In this document: positions 16,106 to 23,140 of the stretch, one piece after another
How the letters are laid out: the number at the start of each line of letters is the position of its first letter
Numbering within the stretch: the first letter of the stretch is position 1
Assembly (NCBI GenBank): GCA_900545285.1
Contig: UQYK01000031.1
Span: forward strand, 1-23,140
From: an uncultured Ruminococcus sp.
GTDB lineage: Bacteria > Bacillota > Clostridia > Oscillospirales > Ruminococcaceae
Length of the DNA: 23,140 nucleotides
Direction: 5' to 3'
The notes under the pieces: model-generated
Seen by the model: the letters and a program-made list of their open reading frames with translations, nothing else
Database searches by the model: none
Told to the model about the DNA's origin: nothing
Position numbers and translations under genes: made by a program

Positions 16106-16134
16106 AGTATACCAAAAAAATAGACATTTGTCCA
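16106..16134 (-). promoter_or_regulatory. Promoter of the alpha/beta hydrolase pair
   Basis: On the minus strand TGGACA (16129-16134) and TATACT (16106-16111) are 17 bases apart. The leader is about 80 bases to the ATG at 16017. Confidence 0.75.
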
Positions 16135-16164
16135 GTAATATTTTTGAAATTCCTGCCGAAAAAC

Positions 16165-16200
16165 AAAAAATCTGCACGCTCTACAACGTACAGATTTTTT
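16165..16200 (-). terminator. Terminator of gpmI
   Basis: AAAAAATCTGCACG (16165-16178) pairs with CGTACAGATTTTTT (16187-16200) with one mismatch. Read on the minus strand it ends in a run of six T, 22 bases after the gpmI stop. It can also act on the plus strand. Confidence 0.85.
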
Positions 16201-16222
16201 CATAAAATTTCGTTTTTACTGC

Positions 16223-17740
16223 TTATGCAAACAGGCTCTTTCCAGTCATTTCATCCGGCTGCGGCAGTTCCATTGCTTCCAGCATAGTCGGTGCAATATC
16301 AGCCAGCACGCCGCCTTCCCGCAGATTACAATCCTTTCCGACTACAATAAACGGAACCGGATTTGTAGTATGTGCTGTAAACGGTGTACCGTCAGCTTCC
16401 AGCATCTTATCTGCGTTGCCGTGATCAGCAGTAATAAAGGCAATACCACCCTTCTGCATGATTGCATCTACCATACGGCCAACGCAGGTATCAACTGCTT
16501 CTACAGCCTTTACAGCAGCGTCAAATACGCCGGTATGTCCAACCATATCACAGTTTGCATAGTTCAAAATGATCACATCATACTTGTCACTGTTGATTGC
16601 TTCTACAACCTTATCTGTAACTTCATATGCGCTCATTTCCGGCTTCAGATCAAATGTTGGAACATCCGGACTCTGTACCAGGATGCGGTCTTCCCCTTCA
16701 AATGTCTGCTCTCTGCCGCCATTGAAGAAGAAGGTAACGTGTGCATACTTCTGTGTTTCTGCAATACGCAGCTGTGTCTTGTTGCACTTGCTCAGATATT
16801 CACCCAGCGTCATATGCAGATCTTCCGGCGGATATGCAACGGAAACATTCGGCATAGAAGCATCATACTGTGCCATGCAGACAAACTGTACTGGGAAATA
16901 GCCATTCTTCCGTGTAAATCCGCTGAAATCCGGATCTACAAAGCAGCGAGTCAGCTGTCTTGCACGGTCAGGACGGAAGTTGAAGAAGATCATGCTATCA
17001 CCTTCTTTAACAGTTCCTTCTGCGTCCAGAACAGTCGGGAGCATGAACTCATCTGTTACATCATTGGCATAGCTGTCCTGAATTGCCTTGACCGGATCTG
17101 CATCGGTTTTTACACCTTCGCCCAGAACCATAGCATCATATGCCTTTTCAACACGATCCCATGCATTATCCCGATCCATTGCGTAGTAACGGCCGGAAAT
17201 GGTAGCAACTTTACCTACACCAATTTCATTCAGCTTTGCAACTGCTTCTTCCATAAATCCAGCAGCAGATGCCGGCGGCTCGTCACGGCCATCCAGGAAT
17301 GCATGTACATATACCTTTGATAAACCCTTTTGCTTTGCCATTTCCAGCAAACCATACAGGTGAGAAATATGGCTGTGAACACCACCCGGAGAAAGCAGTC
17401 CCATCAGATGCAGCGCAGTTCCCTTTTCCTTGCATGCATCCATTGCAGTAGAAATTGCAGGATTGGAAAAGAAAACACCATCCTCAATATCCTTTGTAAT
17501 TTTTACGAGCATCTGATAAACAATTCTACCAGCGCCGATATTGGTGTGACCAACTTCGGAATTTCCCATCTGGCCGTCCGGCAGACCAACATCCAGTCCG
17601 CTGGCACCAATCAGAGTGTGCGGTCCCTGAAGATATTTGTCCAGATTCGGTTTCTTTGCCGCATGAATTGCATTGCCATAGTCGCTGGGATTATGACCGA
17701 AACCGTCCATGATGATCAACGCAACAGGTTTTTTGCTCAT
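16223..17740 (-). CDS. gpmI: 2,3-bisphosphoglycerate-independent phosphoglycerate mutase
   Basis: This 505-residue metalloenzyme interconverts 3- and 2-phosphoglycerate in glycolysis using two metal ions. The N-terminal metal motif IMDGFGHN holds D12, and the phosphorylated serine is S61 in GQMGNSEVGHTNIG. The C-terminal metal-binding block is ITADHGNADKM. Length is typical for GpmI. AAGGAG lies about 10 bases before the ATG. It is the last gene of the pgk-tpiA-gpmI cluster, but a strong terminator-like hairpin separates it from tpiA and abuts its ribosome site. Confidence 0.97.
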   Translation of the reverse strand: MSKKPVALIIMDGFGHNPSDYGNAIHAAKKPNLDKYLQGPHTLIGASGLDVGLPDGQMGNSEVGHTNIGAGRIVYQMLVKITKDIEDGVFFSNPAISTAMDACKEKGTALHLMGLLSPGGVHSHISHLYGLLEMAKQKGLSKVYVHAFLDGRDEPPASAAGFMEEAVAKLNEIGVGKVATISGRYYAMDRDNAWDRVEKAYDAMVLGEGVKTDADPVKAIQDSYANDVTDEFMLPTVLDAEGTVKEGDSMIFFNFRPDRARQLTRCFVDPDFSGFTRKNGYFPVQFVCMAQYDASMPNVSVAYPPEDLHMTLGEYLSKCNKTQLRIAETQKYAHVTFFFNGGREQTFEGEDRILVQSPDVPTFDLKPEMSAYEVTDKVVEAINSDKYDVIILNYANCDMVGHTGVFDAAVKAVEAVDTCVGRMVDAIMQKGGIAFITADHGNADKMLEADGTPFTAHTTNPVPFIVVGKDCNLREGGVLADIAPTMLEAMELPQPDEMTGKSLFA

Positions 17741-17764
17741 AGTATAAACTCTCCTTTTCTATCC

Positions 17765-17814
17765 AAAAAAGGCAGCACCGCGCAGCCACCTTACGGCTCT
17801 GTACGGCACTGCCT
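17765..17814 (-). terminator. Terminator-like hairpin between tpiA and gpmI
   Basis: On the minus strand AGGCAGTGCCG and CGGTGCTGCCT form an 11-bp stem with two G-U pairs. An inner AGCC/GGCT stem caps it and six T follow (plus-strand A at 17765-17770). Only about 24 bases remain to the gpmI start codon, including its ribosome site. Confidence 0.82.
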
Positions 17815-17846
17815 CATTTCATATTCGGATGAAATCCATCAAAAAA

Positions 17847-18614
17847 TTACTTAGATGCTTCTGCCAGCAGTACGCCAAACTTTTCAGCAACCAAAGAAGC
17901 GCCGCCGATCAGACCGCCGTCGATATTTTCCTTTGCCAGCAGTTCTGCGCAGTTCTTTTCATTCATAGAACCGCCGTACTGAATGGTCATGCCATCTGCA
18001 ATTGCCTGATCATACAGAGAAGCAACTGTTGCACGGATAAATGCACAAACTTCTTCTGCCTGTTCAGCAGTAGCAGTCTTACCAGTACCGATTGCCCATA
18101 CCGGCTCATAAGCGATTACAATGTTCTTTACCTGATCTGCTGTCAGACCGTGCAGTGCAACCTTAACCTGCTTTGCAACTACTTCTTCTGTAATGCCCAG
18201 TTCCCGTTCTGCCAGTGTTTCACCAACGCACAGGATAACAGTCATGCCTGCTTCAATGGCAGCAGTTGTACGCTTGTTTACAGTTTCATCGGTTTCGCCG
18301 AAGTACTGTCTCCGCTCAGAGTGACCAACAATTACGTACTTTACGCCCATTTCTGTCAGCATATCAGCAGAAATTTCGCCGGTGAATGCACCGCTCTTTT
18401 CGAAATGTACGTTTTCTGCGCCTACTTCGATATTTGTGCCTTCTGTCAAAGACAGCGCAGTTTCCAGATTGGTAAACGGTACACAGATAATCACACCGCA
18501 GGTCTTATCTGCAGCGATCGGCTTCAGAGCGTTGATCAACTCAGCAGCTTCTTTACGATTCTTGTTCATCTTCCAGTTACCGGCAATAATTGCCTTTCTC
18601 AGTGCCTTGTTCAT
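17847..18614 (-). CDS. tpiA: Triosephosphate isomerase
   Basis: This 255-residue TIM-barrel enzyme interconverts dihydroxyacetone phosphate and glyceraldehyde 3-phosphate. Catalytic residues are K15 in AGNWKMNK, H98 in IVGHSERRQYF and E170 in AYEPVWAIGTGKTA; the phosphate loop IQYGGSMN is near the C-terminus. AGAGGAA precedes the ATG by 6 bases. It follows the small membrane-protein gene by 20 bases and pgk further upstream, the usual glycolytic neighbourhood. A terminator follows the gene. Confidence 0.97.
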   Translation of the reverse strand: MNKALRKAIIAGNWKMNKNRKEAAELINALKPIAADKTCGVIICVPFTNLETALSLTEGTNIEVGAENVHFEKSGAFTGEISADMLTEMGVKYVIVGHSERRQYFGETDETVNKRTTAAIEAGMTVILCVGETLAERELGITEEVVAKQVKVALHGLTADQVKNIVIAYEPVWAIGTGKTATAEQAEEVCAFIRATVASLYDQAIADGMTIQYGGSMNEKNCAELLAKENIDGGLIGGASLVAEKFGVLLAEASK

Positions 18615-18634
18615 GACAAATTCCTCTTTTCTGA

Positions 18635-18844
18635 TTATTCTGATGCTTCTGCATCTGTAATATAATCCCCTTCTTCGTGGGATTCTTTGTTATTGCTTCC
18701 GTTATGGCTGCCGATAACGATGCCTTTGGAAAAAGGCATGCAAAGCATTCCGATCGCCAGACCACAAAATGCACCCAATGCAAATGCAGCAGCCGGATTC
18801 AAAAAAGCACTTTTGACAGAATCCTGTACTTCCCATTTTTTCAT
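18635..18844 (-). CDS. Small glycine/alanine-rich single-pass membrane protein
   Basis: This 69-residue protein of unknown function is not a standard glycolytic partner. After a short charged N-terminus (MKKWEVQDSVKSAFLNP) there is one helix of about 25 residues with small-residue spacing (FALGAFCGLAIGMLCMPFSKG), then a polar acidic tail rich in N, S, E and D. The G-x-x-x-G pattern followed by a proline vaguely resembles YtxH-type helices, but the protein is shorter and I do not assign it. The ATG at 18844 has AAAGGA 8 bases upstream. It also overlaps, by ATGA, the stop of a 17-codon ORF. It sits between pgk and tpiA, 20 bases before tpiA, so it is co-transcribed with them. Confidence 0.7.
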   Translation of the reverse strand: MKKWEVQDSVKSAFLNPAAAFALGAFCGLAIGMLCMPFSKGIVIGSHNGSNNKESHEEGDYITDAEASE

Positions 18845-18894
18845 GGTATCATTCCTTTCCCAAGACAGCACAAACGGAAGCTTTCCATTTTCAT
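18841..18894 (-). CDS. 17-codon ORF coupled to the small membrane protein
   Basis: After a GGAGG site (18900-18904, 5-base spacing) an ATG opens a 17-residue frame, MKMESFRLCCLGKGMIP, ending TGA. Its stop overlaps the start of the membrane-protein gene as ATGA, the classic coupling arrangement. The upstream Shine-Dalgarno is better than that of the gene it precedes. It may be a leader peptide controlling translation, or a chance frame. No homology can be claimed at this length. Confidence 0.35.
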   Translation of the reverse strand: MKMESFRLCCLGKGMIP

Positions 18895-18946
18895 AGAATC
18901 CTCCCGTTTGCAGCAGCGCAAGCCGGCTGCCTTTTTATTCTGTTAA

Positions 18947-20161
18947 TTAGTTCTTGTCAGCGATTGCAGCAACGCCCGGCAGAACCTTGCCTTCCAGATA
19001 TTCCAGAGAAGCACCGCCGCCAGTAGAAATGTGGCTCATCTTATCTGCAAAGCCCAGCTGCATTACAGCTGCTGCGGAGTCACCACCACCGATGATAGTT
19101 GTAGCATCGGTATCAGCCAGAGCCTGTGCAACAGCAACAGTACCCTTGCTCAGGATCGGGTTTTCAAATACACCCATCGGTCCGTTCCATACAACAGTCT
19201 TTGCAGTCTTCACTGCATCTGCAAACAGAGCCTGTGTCTTTTCGCCAATATCCAGACCCATTCTGTCTGCCGGAATCTTATCAGAATCATAGGTAACAAC
19301 TTCAATTGCAGCATCAATCGGGTTCGGGAATTCAGCAGCTGTTACGGTATCTACCGGCAGCAGCAGCTTCTTGCCGTTTGCCTTTGCCTTTTCAATCATT
19401 TCCTTGCAGTAATCCAGTTTGGTATCGTCTACCAGAGAGGTACCTACTTCATAGCCCTGTGCCTTCAGGAAGGTGTAAGCCATACCGCCGCCGATGATCA
19501 GTGTATCGCACTTTTCCAGCAGGTTGGAAATTACGTTCAGCTTATCTGCAACCTTAGCGCCGCCCAGAATTGCAACAAACGGACGAACCGGATCTTCTAC
19601 AGCATTGCCCAGGAACTGGATTTCCTTCTGCATCAGGTAACCAACTGCGGTTTCCTTTACAAATTCCGTTACGCCAACAGTAGAGCAGTGTGCTCTGTGT
19701 GCGCTGCCGAATGCATCCATAACAAATGCATCTGCGATAGAAGCCAGATCCTTGCTGAAGGATTCGATGTTCTTGGTCTCTTCCTTACGGAAACGAGTAT
19801 TTTCCAGAACGATGATTTCGCCGTCCTGCATCTGATCAACAGCAGCCTTTACAGTATCATCGACTACAACATCAGAAGGTACGAATGTAACCTTTGCAGA
19901 AACCAGTTCTGCCAGACGAGCAGCAGCAGCCTTCAGAGAAAACTTTTCTTCCGGGCCGTTCTTCGGCTTGCCCAGGTGAGAGCACAGAATTACCTTTGCG
20001 CCTTCGGAAACCAGTTTGTTGATGGTCGGCAGTGCAGCCTGAATCCGGTTATCATTGGTGATTACGCCGTCCTTCATCGGAACATTGAAATCCACGCGAA
20101 CCAGGACGCGCTTGCCCTTTACATTTACGTCATCTACAGTTACTTTGTTTAAACCTGCCAT
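18947..20161 (-). CDS. pgk: Phosphoglycerate kinase
   Basis: This 404-residue two-domain kinase makes ATP from 1,3-bisphosphoglycerate. Signatures are RVLVRVDFNVPM near the N-terminus, LCSHLGKPK, ILGGAKVADKL, VWNGPMGVFE and GGGDSAAAV near the C-terminus. The frame is open to 20221. An ATG at 20173 would sit on the ribosome site, so the ATG at 20161 is used, with AAAGGA about 11 bases upstream. That gives a length close to the family norm of ~395-400. It leads the cluster with a strong promoter about 95 bases upstream. Glyceraldehyde-3-phosphate dehydrogenase, often next door, is not here. Confidence 0.97.
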   Translation of the reverse strand: MAGLNKVTVDDVNVKGKRVLVRVDFNVPMKDGVITNDNRIQAALPTINKLVSEGAKVILCSHLGKPKNGPEEKFSLKAAAARLAELVSAKVTFVPSDVVVDDTVKAAVDQMQDGEIIVLENTRFRKEETKNIESFSKDLASIADAFVMDAFGSAHRAHCSTVGVTEFVKETAVGYLMQKEIQFLGNAVEDPVRPFVAILGGAKVADKLNVISNLLEKCDTLIIGGGMAYTFLKAQGYEVGTSLVDDTKLDYCKEMIEKAKANGKKLLLPVDTVTAAEFPNPIDAAIEVVTYDSDKIPADRMGLDIGEKTQALFADAVKTAKTVVWNGPMGVFENPILSKGTVAVAQALADTDATTIIGGGDSAAAVMQLGFADKMSHISTGGGASLEYLEGKVLPGVAAIADKN

Positions 20162-20255
20162 TTGATTTGACATCCTTTCTGCAATAGAGATTAACATACA
20201 TTCTGAAATGCAGCAGTCCATGCGTTACATTGTCCTACCCATTTCATACAGATAT

Positions 20256-20284
20256 ATTATACACCATTTCGCACTTTTTTGCAA
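20256..20284 (-). promoter_or_regulatory. Promoter of the glycolytic cluster
   Basis: On the minus strand TTGCAA (20279-20284) and a perfect TATAAT (20256-20261) are 17 bases apart. It should drive pgk, the small membrane protein and tpiA. Confidence 0.85.
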
Positions 20285-20353
20285 GCACTTCTTTGATATT
20301 TTTCGAAAATACCAAATTTGCAGGGACGAAGCCCCTGTTTTTATAAAAATCTG

Positions 20354-22753
20354 TCAGTTTTCCGCAGGCGGATCAGATTCCGTTTTTGCAGATTTCAGAT
20401 ATGGCTTTAAATACTGTCCGGTATAGGAATCCGGGCAAGCTGCCACCTGCTCCGGCGTTCCGCTGACCACAACAGTACCGCCACGGTCGCCGCCTTCCGG
20501 TCCCAGGTCTACAATCCAGTCCGCCACTTTAATTACATTCAGGTTGTGTTCAATTACAACCACAGTGTTTCCGGTGTCTGTCAGTCGCTGCAATACCTCA
20601 ATCAGCTTGTGCACATCTGCCGTATGCAGACCAGTGGTAGGCTCGTCCAAAATATAGATTGTCTTTCCGGTAGGACGCTTGGAAAGCTCTGTTGCCAGCT
20701 TTACACGCTGCGCCTCGCCGCCGGAAAGCGTAGTTGCCGGCTGACCGATTTTCAAATACCCCAATCCAACTTCCTGGAGCATCTTCAGTTTTCGTACAAT
20801 TTTCGGATGGTTTTCAAAAAATACAACACCCTCATCAACTGTCATTTCCAGTACATCGTAAATGGATTTATCCCGGTATTTAACCGCAAGTGTTTCCCGG
20901 TTGTAACGTCTCCCCTTGCACACTTCACACGGAACATAAACATCCGGAAGGAAATGCATTTCGATGCGCAGGATACCGTCTCCCTGACAGGATTCGCACC
21001 GACCGCCCTTTACATTGAATGAAAAACGGCCTGCATGATACCCCTTTGCCTTTGCATCATTGGTCATGGCGTACAGGTTCCGGATATCTGTAAACACACC
21101 GGTATATGTTGCCGGATTGGAGCGCGGTGTTCTTCCGATGGGAGACTGGTCAATATCAATTACCTTGTCCAGATTTTCAATTCCGTCAATGTTGTCAAAA
21201 TCGCCGTATCTGGTACGCGCCCGGTTCAGCTTTGCCGCCAGGTACTTATAAAGAATCTCATTGACCAACGAGGATTTTCCGGAACCGGAAACGCCGGTAA
21301 TACAGGTAAAGGCACCCAATGGAATGGACACATCTATATTTTTCAGATTGTGTTCTCTGGCACCGTGTACTGTCAGATAGTTTCCGTTGCCGGAACGTCT
21401 CTCGAGGGGAAGCGGTATATTCCGCTTGCCGCTGAGATACTGCCCGGTAATAGACTTTTCACATGCCAGCAAGCCCTTTACATCACCGGAATATACAACA
21501 TTTCCCCCGTGAATTCCTGCACCGGGGCCAATGTCCACCACATAGTCCGCCGCCAGAATTGTATCATCATCATGTTCTACCACAATCAAAGTATTCCCAA
21601 GATCGCGCAAGCGCTTTAATGTGGCAATCAGTTTATCGTTGTCCCGCTGATGCAGTCCGATGCTCGGCTCATCCAGGATATACAAGACGCCCATTAAATA
21701 GGAACCAATTTGTGTTGCCAGACGAATCCGCTGATTTTCACCCCCGGAAAGCGTTCCTGCATTCCGGGCAAGGGTGAGGTATTCCAAACCTACATTTTTC
21801 AAAAATCCCAGACGTTCCAGAATTTCTTTTACAATACGCTCCGCAATAAACTGTTCCCGTTCTGTCAGCTTTAAGTCATGAAAAAATGCAATGGCATCTG
21901 TTACGGAAAGTTCTGTAAGTTCAATGATATTTTTACCGCCTACAGTAACTGCCAGCACCTCTGGTTTCAGCCGCTTTCCGTGACAAACCGGACACGCAAC
22001 GCTGCTCATCACAGAGCCGATTTCTTCGGCATCCAGAAGCTGGTAGGCAATCCCCTTTTCTTTGGACGCCTGATCCAGGGCATAGGCAAAAGCGGATGGG
22101 CTGAAGGACTGATGATCCGTATCCAGGCCTGTATCAATCACGGCAATTCTACGGCCAGCGCCTGTGTACCCCTCCAGCCACGCCTGGCATGCGCCGGTCA
22201 TCTGGCCAGAGACTGCCATATCTGGGCGATACTCGCCGCCCACAGAAACGACCTGCGGCTGATAGCAGGTTTCCTCTACAACGGCCTTCACACCATCCAG
22301 GGCGGCAATTTTCTCTATGGCGCTGCGCGGAACATTGGCAGAAATCATGTTGGCCGCAAGGGTTAGGTTCCAGACCACATCCAGCTTCTTGCCGGTGGCC
22401 TTCTGAACCTGGGCCGCCACATCGGTCTGCGCTTTCCCCAGGCCGGCGCGATAGGTCATCGCCGCCCCATTGTCGGCAATGCCAGCGGTGGAGTAGCCAG
22501 CTTCCAGGGTGGAAGGCTGCTCCAAAAGAATGGAAACGCGGACCAGATCGGTGGCCGCATAACTGGGTTCGCCTGTTGCGTTTTCCACGGCCTCAGTGAG
22601 GAGAGATGCGGAAACCGCGCTGTTGTCTACCTGCGTAAAGCTGACCTGGGACTCGCCGCCGCCCACTGCGCCCACAGGCACAGCAAAGGAGAGCAGCATC
22701 GCAAAGGTCAGGAGGTACGAAAGTAAACGGGTTGACAGATGCTTTCTTTCCAT
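20354..22753 (-). CDS. uvrA: In-frame chimera: S8 protease N-terminus joined to C-terminal half of UvrA
   Basis: The frame is open for 799 residues, but it joins two unrelated families. Residues ~1-248 are protease. From about 252 on it is UvrA, the damage-recognition ATPase of nucleotide excision repair. The join keeps the second CxxC of zinc finger 1 (C254, C257), the first-site signature LSGGENQR (335-342), LYILDEPSIGLH (357-368), Walker A GVSGSGKSS (487-495), the second zinc finger (C586, C589, C609, C612), LSGGEAQR (676-683) and ILDEPTTGLH (701-710). Full UvrA has ~950 residues. The first ~400 are missing here, including the first Walker A and the UvrB-binding region, so this product could not act as normal UvrA. 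The uvrA part, 20354 to about 22000, belongs with the left genome by composition. An assembly join is the leading explanation. Confidence 0.9.
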   Translation of the reverse strand: MERKHLSTRLLSYLLTFAMLLSFAVPVGAVGGGESQVSFTQVDNSAVSASLLTEAVENATGEPSYAATDLVRVSILLEQPSTLEAGYSTAGIADNGAAMTYRAGLGKAQTDVAAQVQKATGKKLDVVWNLTLAANMISANVPRSAIEKIAALDGVKAVVEETCYQPQVVSVGGEYRPDMAVSGQMTGACQAWLEGYTGAGRRIAVIDTGLDTDHQSFSPSAFAYALDQASKEKGIAYQLLDAEEIGSVMSSVACPVCHGKRLKPEVLAVTVGGKNIIELTELSVTDAIAFFHDLKLTEREQFIAERIVKEILERLGFLKNVGLEYLTLARNAGTLSGGENQRIRLATQIGSYLMGVLYILDEPSIGLHQRDNDKLIATLKRLRDLGNTLIVVEHDDDTILAADYVVDIGPGAGIHGGNVVYSGDVKGLLACEKSITGQYLSGKRNIPLPLERRSGNGNYLTVHGAREHNLKNIDVSIPLGAFTCITGVSGSGKSSLVNEILYKYLAAKLNRARTRYGDFDNIDGIENLDKVIDIDQSPIGRTPRSNPATYTGVFTDIRNLYAMTNDAKAKGYHAGRFSFNVKGGRCESCQGDGILRIEMHFLPDVYVPCEVCKGRRYNRETLAVKYRDKSIYDVLEMTVDEGVVFFENHPKIVRKLKMLQEVGLGYLKIGQPATTLSGGEAQRVKLATELSKRPTGKTIYILDEPTTGLHTADVHKLIEVLQRLTDTGNTVVVIEHNLNVIKVADWIVDLGPEGGDRGGTVVVSGTPEQVAACPDSYTGQYLKPYLKSAKTESDPPAEN
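22013..22753 (-). pseudogene. Truncated subtilisin-like (S8) serine protease, N-terminal part
   Basis: The first ~248 residues of the chimeric frame are a secreted S8 protease start. There is a signal peptide (1-29, ending VPVGA), a propeptide/inhibitor-like region (about 66-165, containing LVRVSILLEQPS and VPRSAIEKIAALDGV), and the entry to the catalytic domain with the Asp motif AVIDTGLDTDH (D207). The His (HGTH) and Ser (GTSMA) motifs that must follow are absent because the frame switches to UvrA near residue 250. AAGGAGAAGG precedes the ATG. Lines counted by hand range from 50 to 68% GC, against about 42% in a line of the UvrA part. It has its own promoter and leader. Confidence 0.8.
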
Positions 22754-22794
22754 GTTCCTTCTCCTTATGTACCGGATGAAACCGGCAGATATTT

Positions 22795-22851
22795 ATCTAC
22801 GGGAGCTGCGGCAGACGCTTTCTGGAGTTTATACTGCCGCACCCGTTAGAT
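22795..22851 (-). promoter_or_regulatory. Leader hairpin before the S8 protease fragment
   Basis: TGCGGCAG (22807-22814) pairs with CTGCCGCA (22834-22841). The stem is extended by GGG/CCC and ATCTA/TAGAT pairings with a bulge. It lies in the 5' leader, about 40 bases before the protease start. No U-run follows, so it is not a terminator. I do not recognise a known RNA class. Confidence 0.4.
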
Positions 22852-22938
22852 ACACATTCGTTCCGCAAACCGCCCTGGATGGTAGTTGCCTCCGTTCTTA
22901 TTTTATTATTACTGCTTTGCTATTTCAAGCTCAATCTT

Positions 22939-22956
22939 ACTGTCTGTACAAACAGT
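22939..22956. promoter_or_regulatory. 18-bp palindrome, candidate operator
   Basis: ACTGTCTGTACAAACAGT is palindromic except at one symmetric pair of positions. It overlaps the -10 element of the protease promoter and the expected start site, where a dimeric repressor would act. The cognate regulator is unknown. Confidence 0.45.
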
Positions 22957-22982
22957 ATAAGCGGAGCGCATCAAAAAATCAA
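22954..22982 (-). promoter_or_regulatory. Promoter of the S8 protease fragment
   Basis: On the minus strand TTGATT (22977-22982) and TATACT (22954-22959) are 17 bases apart. It gives a leader of about 190 bases before the ATG at 22753, with no other gene in that stretch. Confidence 0.65.
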
Positions 22983-23001
22983 GCTTTTTTTCACAATAAC
23001 C

Positions 23002-23049
23002 AAAAAACCGGCTGATGCAAGGAGCGTTTCCGTTCCTCGCATCAGCCGG
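23002..23049 (-). terminator. Terminator of the gene entering from the right edge
   Basis: CCGGCTGATGC (23008-23018) pairs perfectly with GCATCAGCCGG (23039-23049), with a further AGGA/TCCT pairing in the loop. Read on the minus strand a run of six T follows (A at 23002-23007). It lies 20 bases beyond the stop of the partial frame at the edge. Confidence 0.88.
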
Positions 23050-23068
23050 GTCTGCGTTTCCTCTATGT

Positions 23069-23140
23069 TCAACCATTTCTCCGCCTTTGGAAGAGATCCT
23101 GTACCTCACCGAAAAATTGGCCGATGCCGTCGATGTCCGT
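23069..23140 (-). CDS. C-terminal tail of an unidentified gene, cut by the window edge
   Basis: The minus-strand frame from the edge encodes 23 residues, TDIDGIGQFFGEVQDLF followed by QRRRNG, and stops at 23069-23071. The strong terminator just downstream supports this as a true gene end. Too little remains to name it. Confidence 0.45.
   Translation of the reverse strand, partial: TDIDGIGQFFGEVQDLFQRRRNG

Noticed and set aside
18913..18936. GCAGC/GCTGC hairpin followed by CTTTTT on the plus strand between pgk and the small membrane protein
   Set aside because: It would terminate only plus-strand transcription and no plus-strand gene is present; the stem is just 5 bp.
20321..20342. CAGGG/CCCTG hairpin with T-run between uvrA and the pgk promoter
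   Set aside because: The T-run is on the plus strand whereas both neighbours are on the minus strand; the stem is short, so I do not call it a terminator of uvrA.
22189..22599. Plus-strand frame of 136 residues opposite the S8 protease fragment
   Set aside because: Arg/Pro/His-rich composition typical of antisense reading of GC-rich coding DNA; the protease motifs lie on the other strand.

Overview
The window looks like a chromosomal segment of a low-to-mid GC gut Firmicute of the Oscillospiraceae/Ruminococcus type. The case rests on house-keeping genes with strong GGAGG ribosome sites, textbook TTGACA/TATAAT promoters, a secreted dockerin protein (typical of fibre-degrading ruminococci), a lysine riboswitch and long-form HPF. 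Gene content is mostly core metabolism. The genus is inferred from gene style only.

Layout, left to right. (a) 1-53 carries a degenerate 24-bp direct repeat resembling the end of an IS21-type element. (b) 123-3221, minus strand: a three-gene cell-wall operon (FHA protein, SEDS glycosyltransferase, transpeptidase PBP) with overlapping genes. (c) 3583-4107: divergent long-form ribosome hibernation factor. (d) 4202-6449, minus: tgt and queA, the last steps of queuosine tRNA modification. (e) 6479-9718, plus: a lysine riboswitch with a visible terminator/antiterminator switch, then asd, dapA and dapB, the common trunk of diaminopimelate/lysine synthesis. (f) 9807-10667, minus: secreted dockerin protein. 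(g) 10962-14106, plus: two consensus promoters, tandem NrdR-like boxes and a long structured leader, then nrdD-nrdG (anaerobic ribonucleotide reductase and its activase). (h) 14177-16017, minus: two alpha/beta hydrolases sharing a promoter. (i) 16223-20161, minus: glycolytic cluster pgk, a small membrane protein, tpiA, gpmI.

The right end is the oddest part. The ORF at 20354-22753 is an in-frame chimera. Its first ~248 residues are the signal peptide, propeptide and first catalytic motif of a subtilisin-like S8 protease. The remaining ~550 are the C-terminal half of UvrA, including the complete second ATPase. Base composition rises near the junction at about 22000-22020. Everything to the right (protease start, its leader and promoter, a terminator and the tail of another gene) appears to come from a more GC-rich genome. 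An assembly chimera is the most economical explanation; a real recombination is the exciting but less likely alternative.

Apart from that junction, the least explained items are the nrdD leader, a 17-codon ORF coupled to a small membrane protein inside the glycolytic cluster, and the unassigned N-terminal module of the dockerin protein. I see no CRISPR array, tRNA, rRNA, or recognisable defence or biosynthetic cluster.
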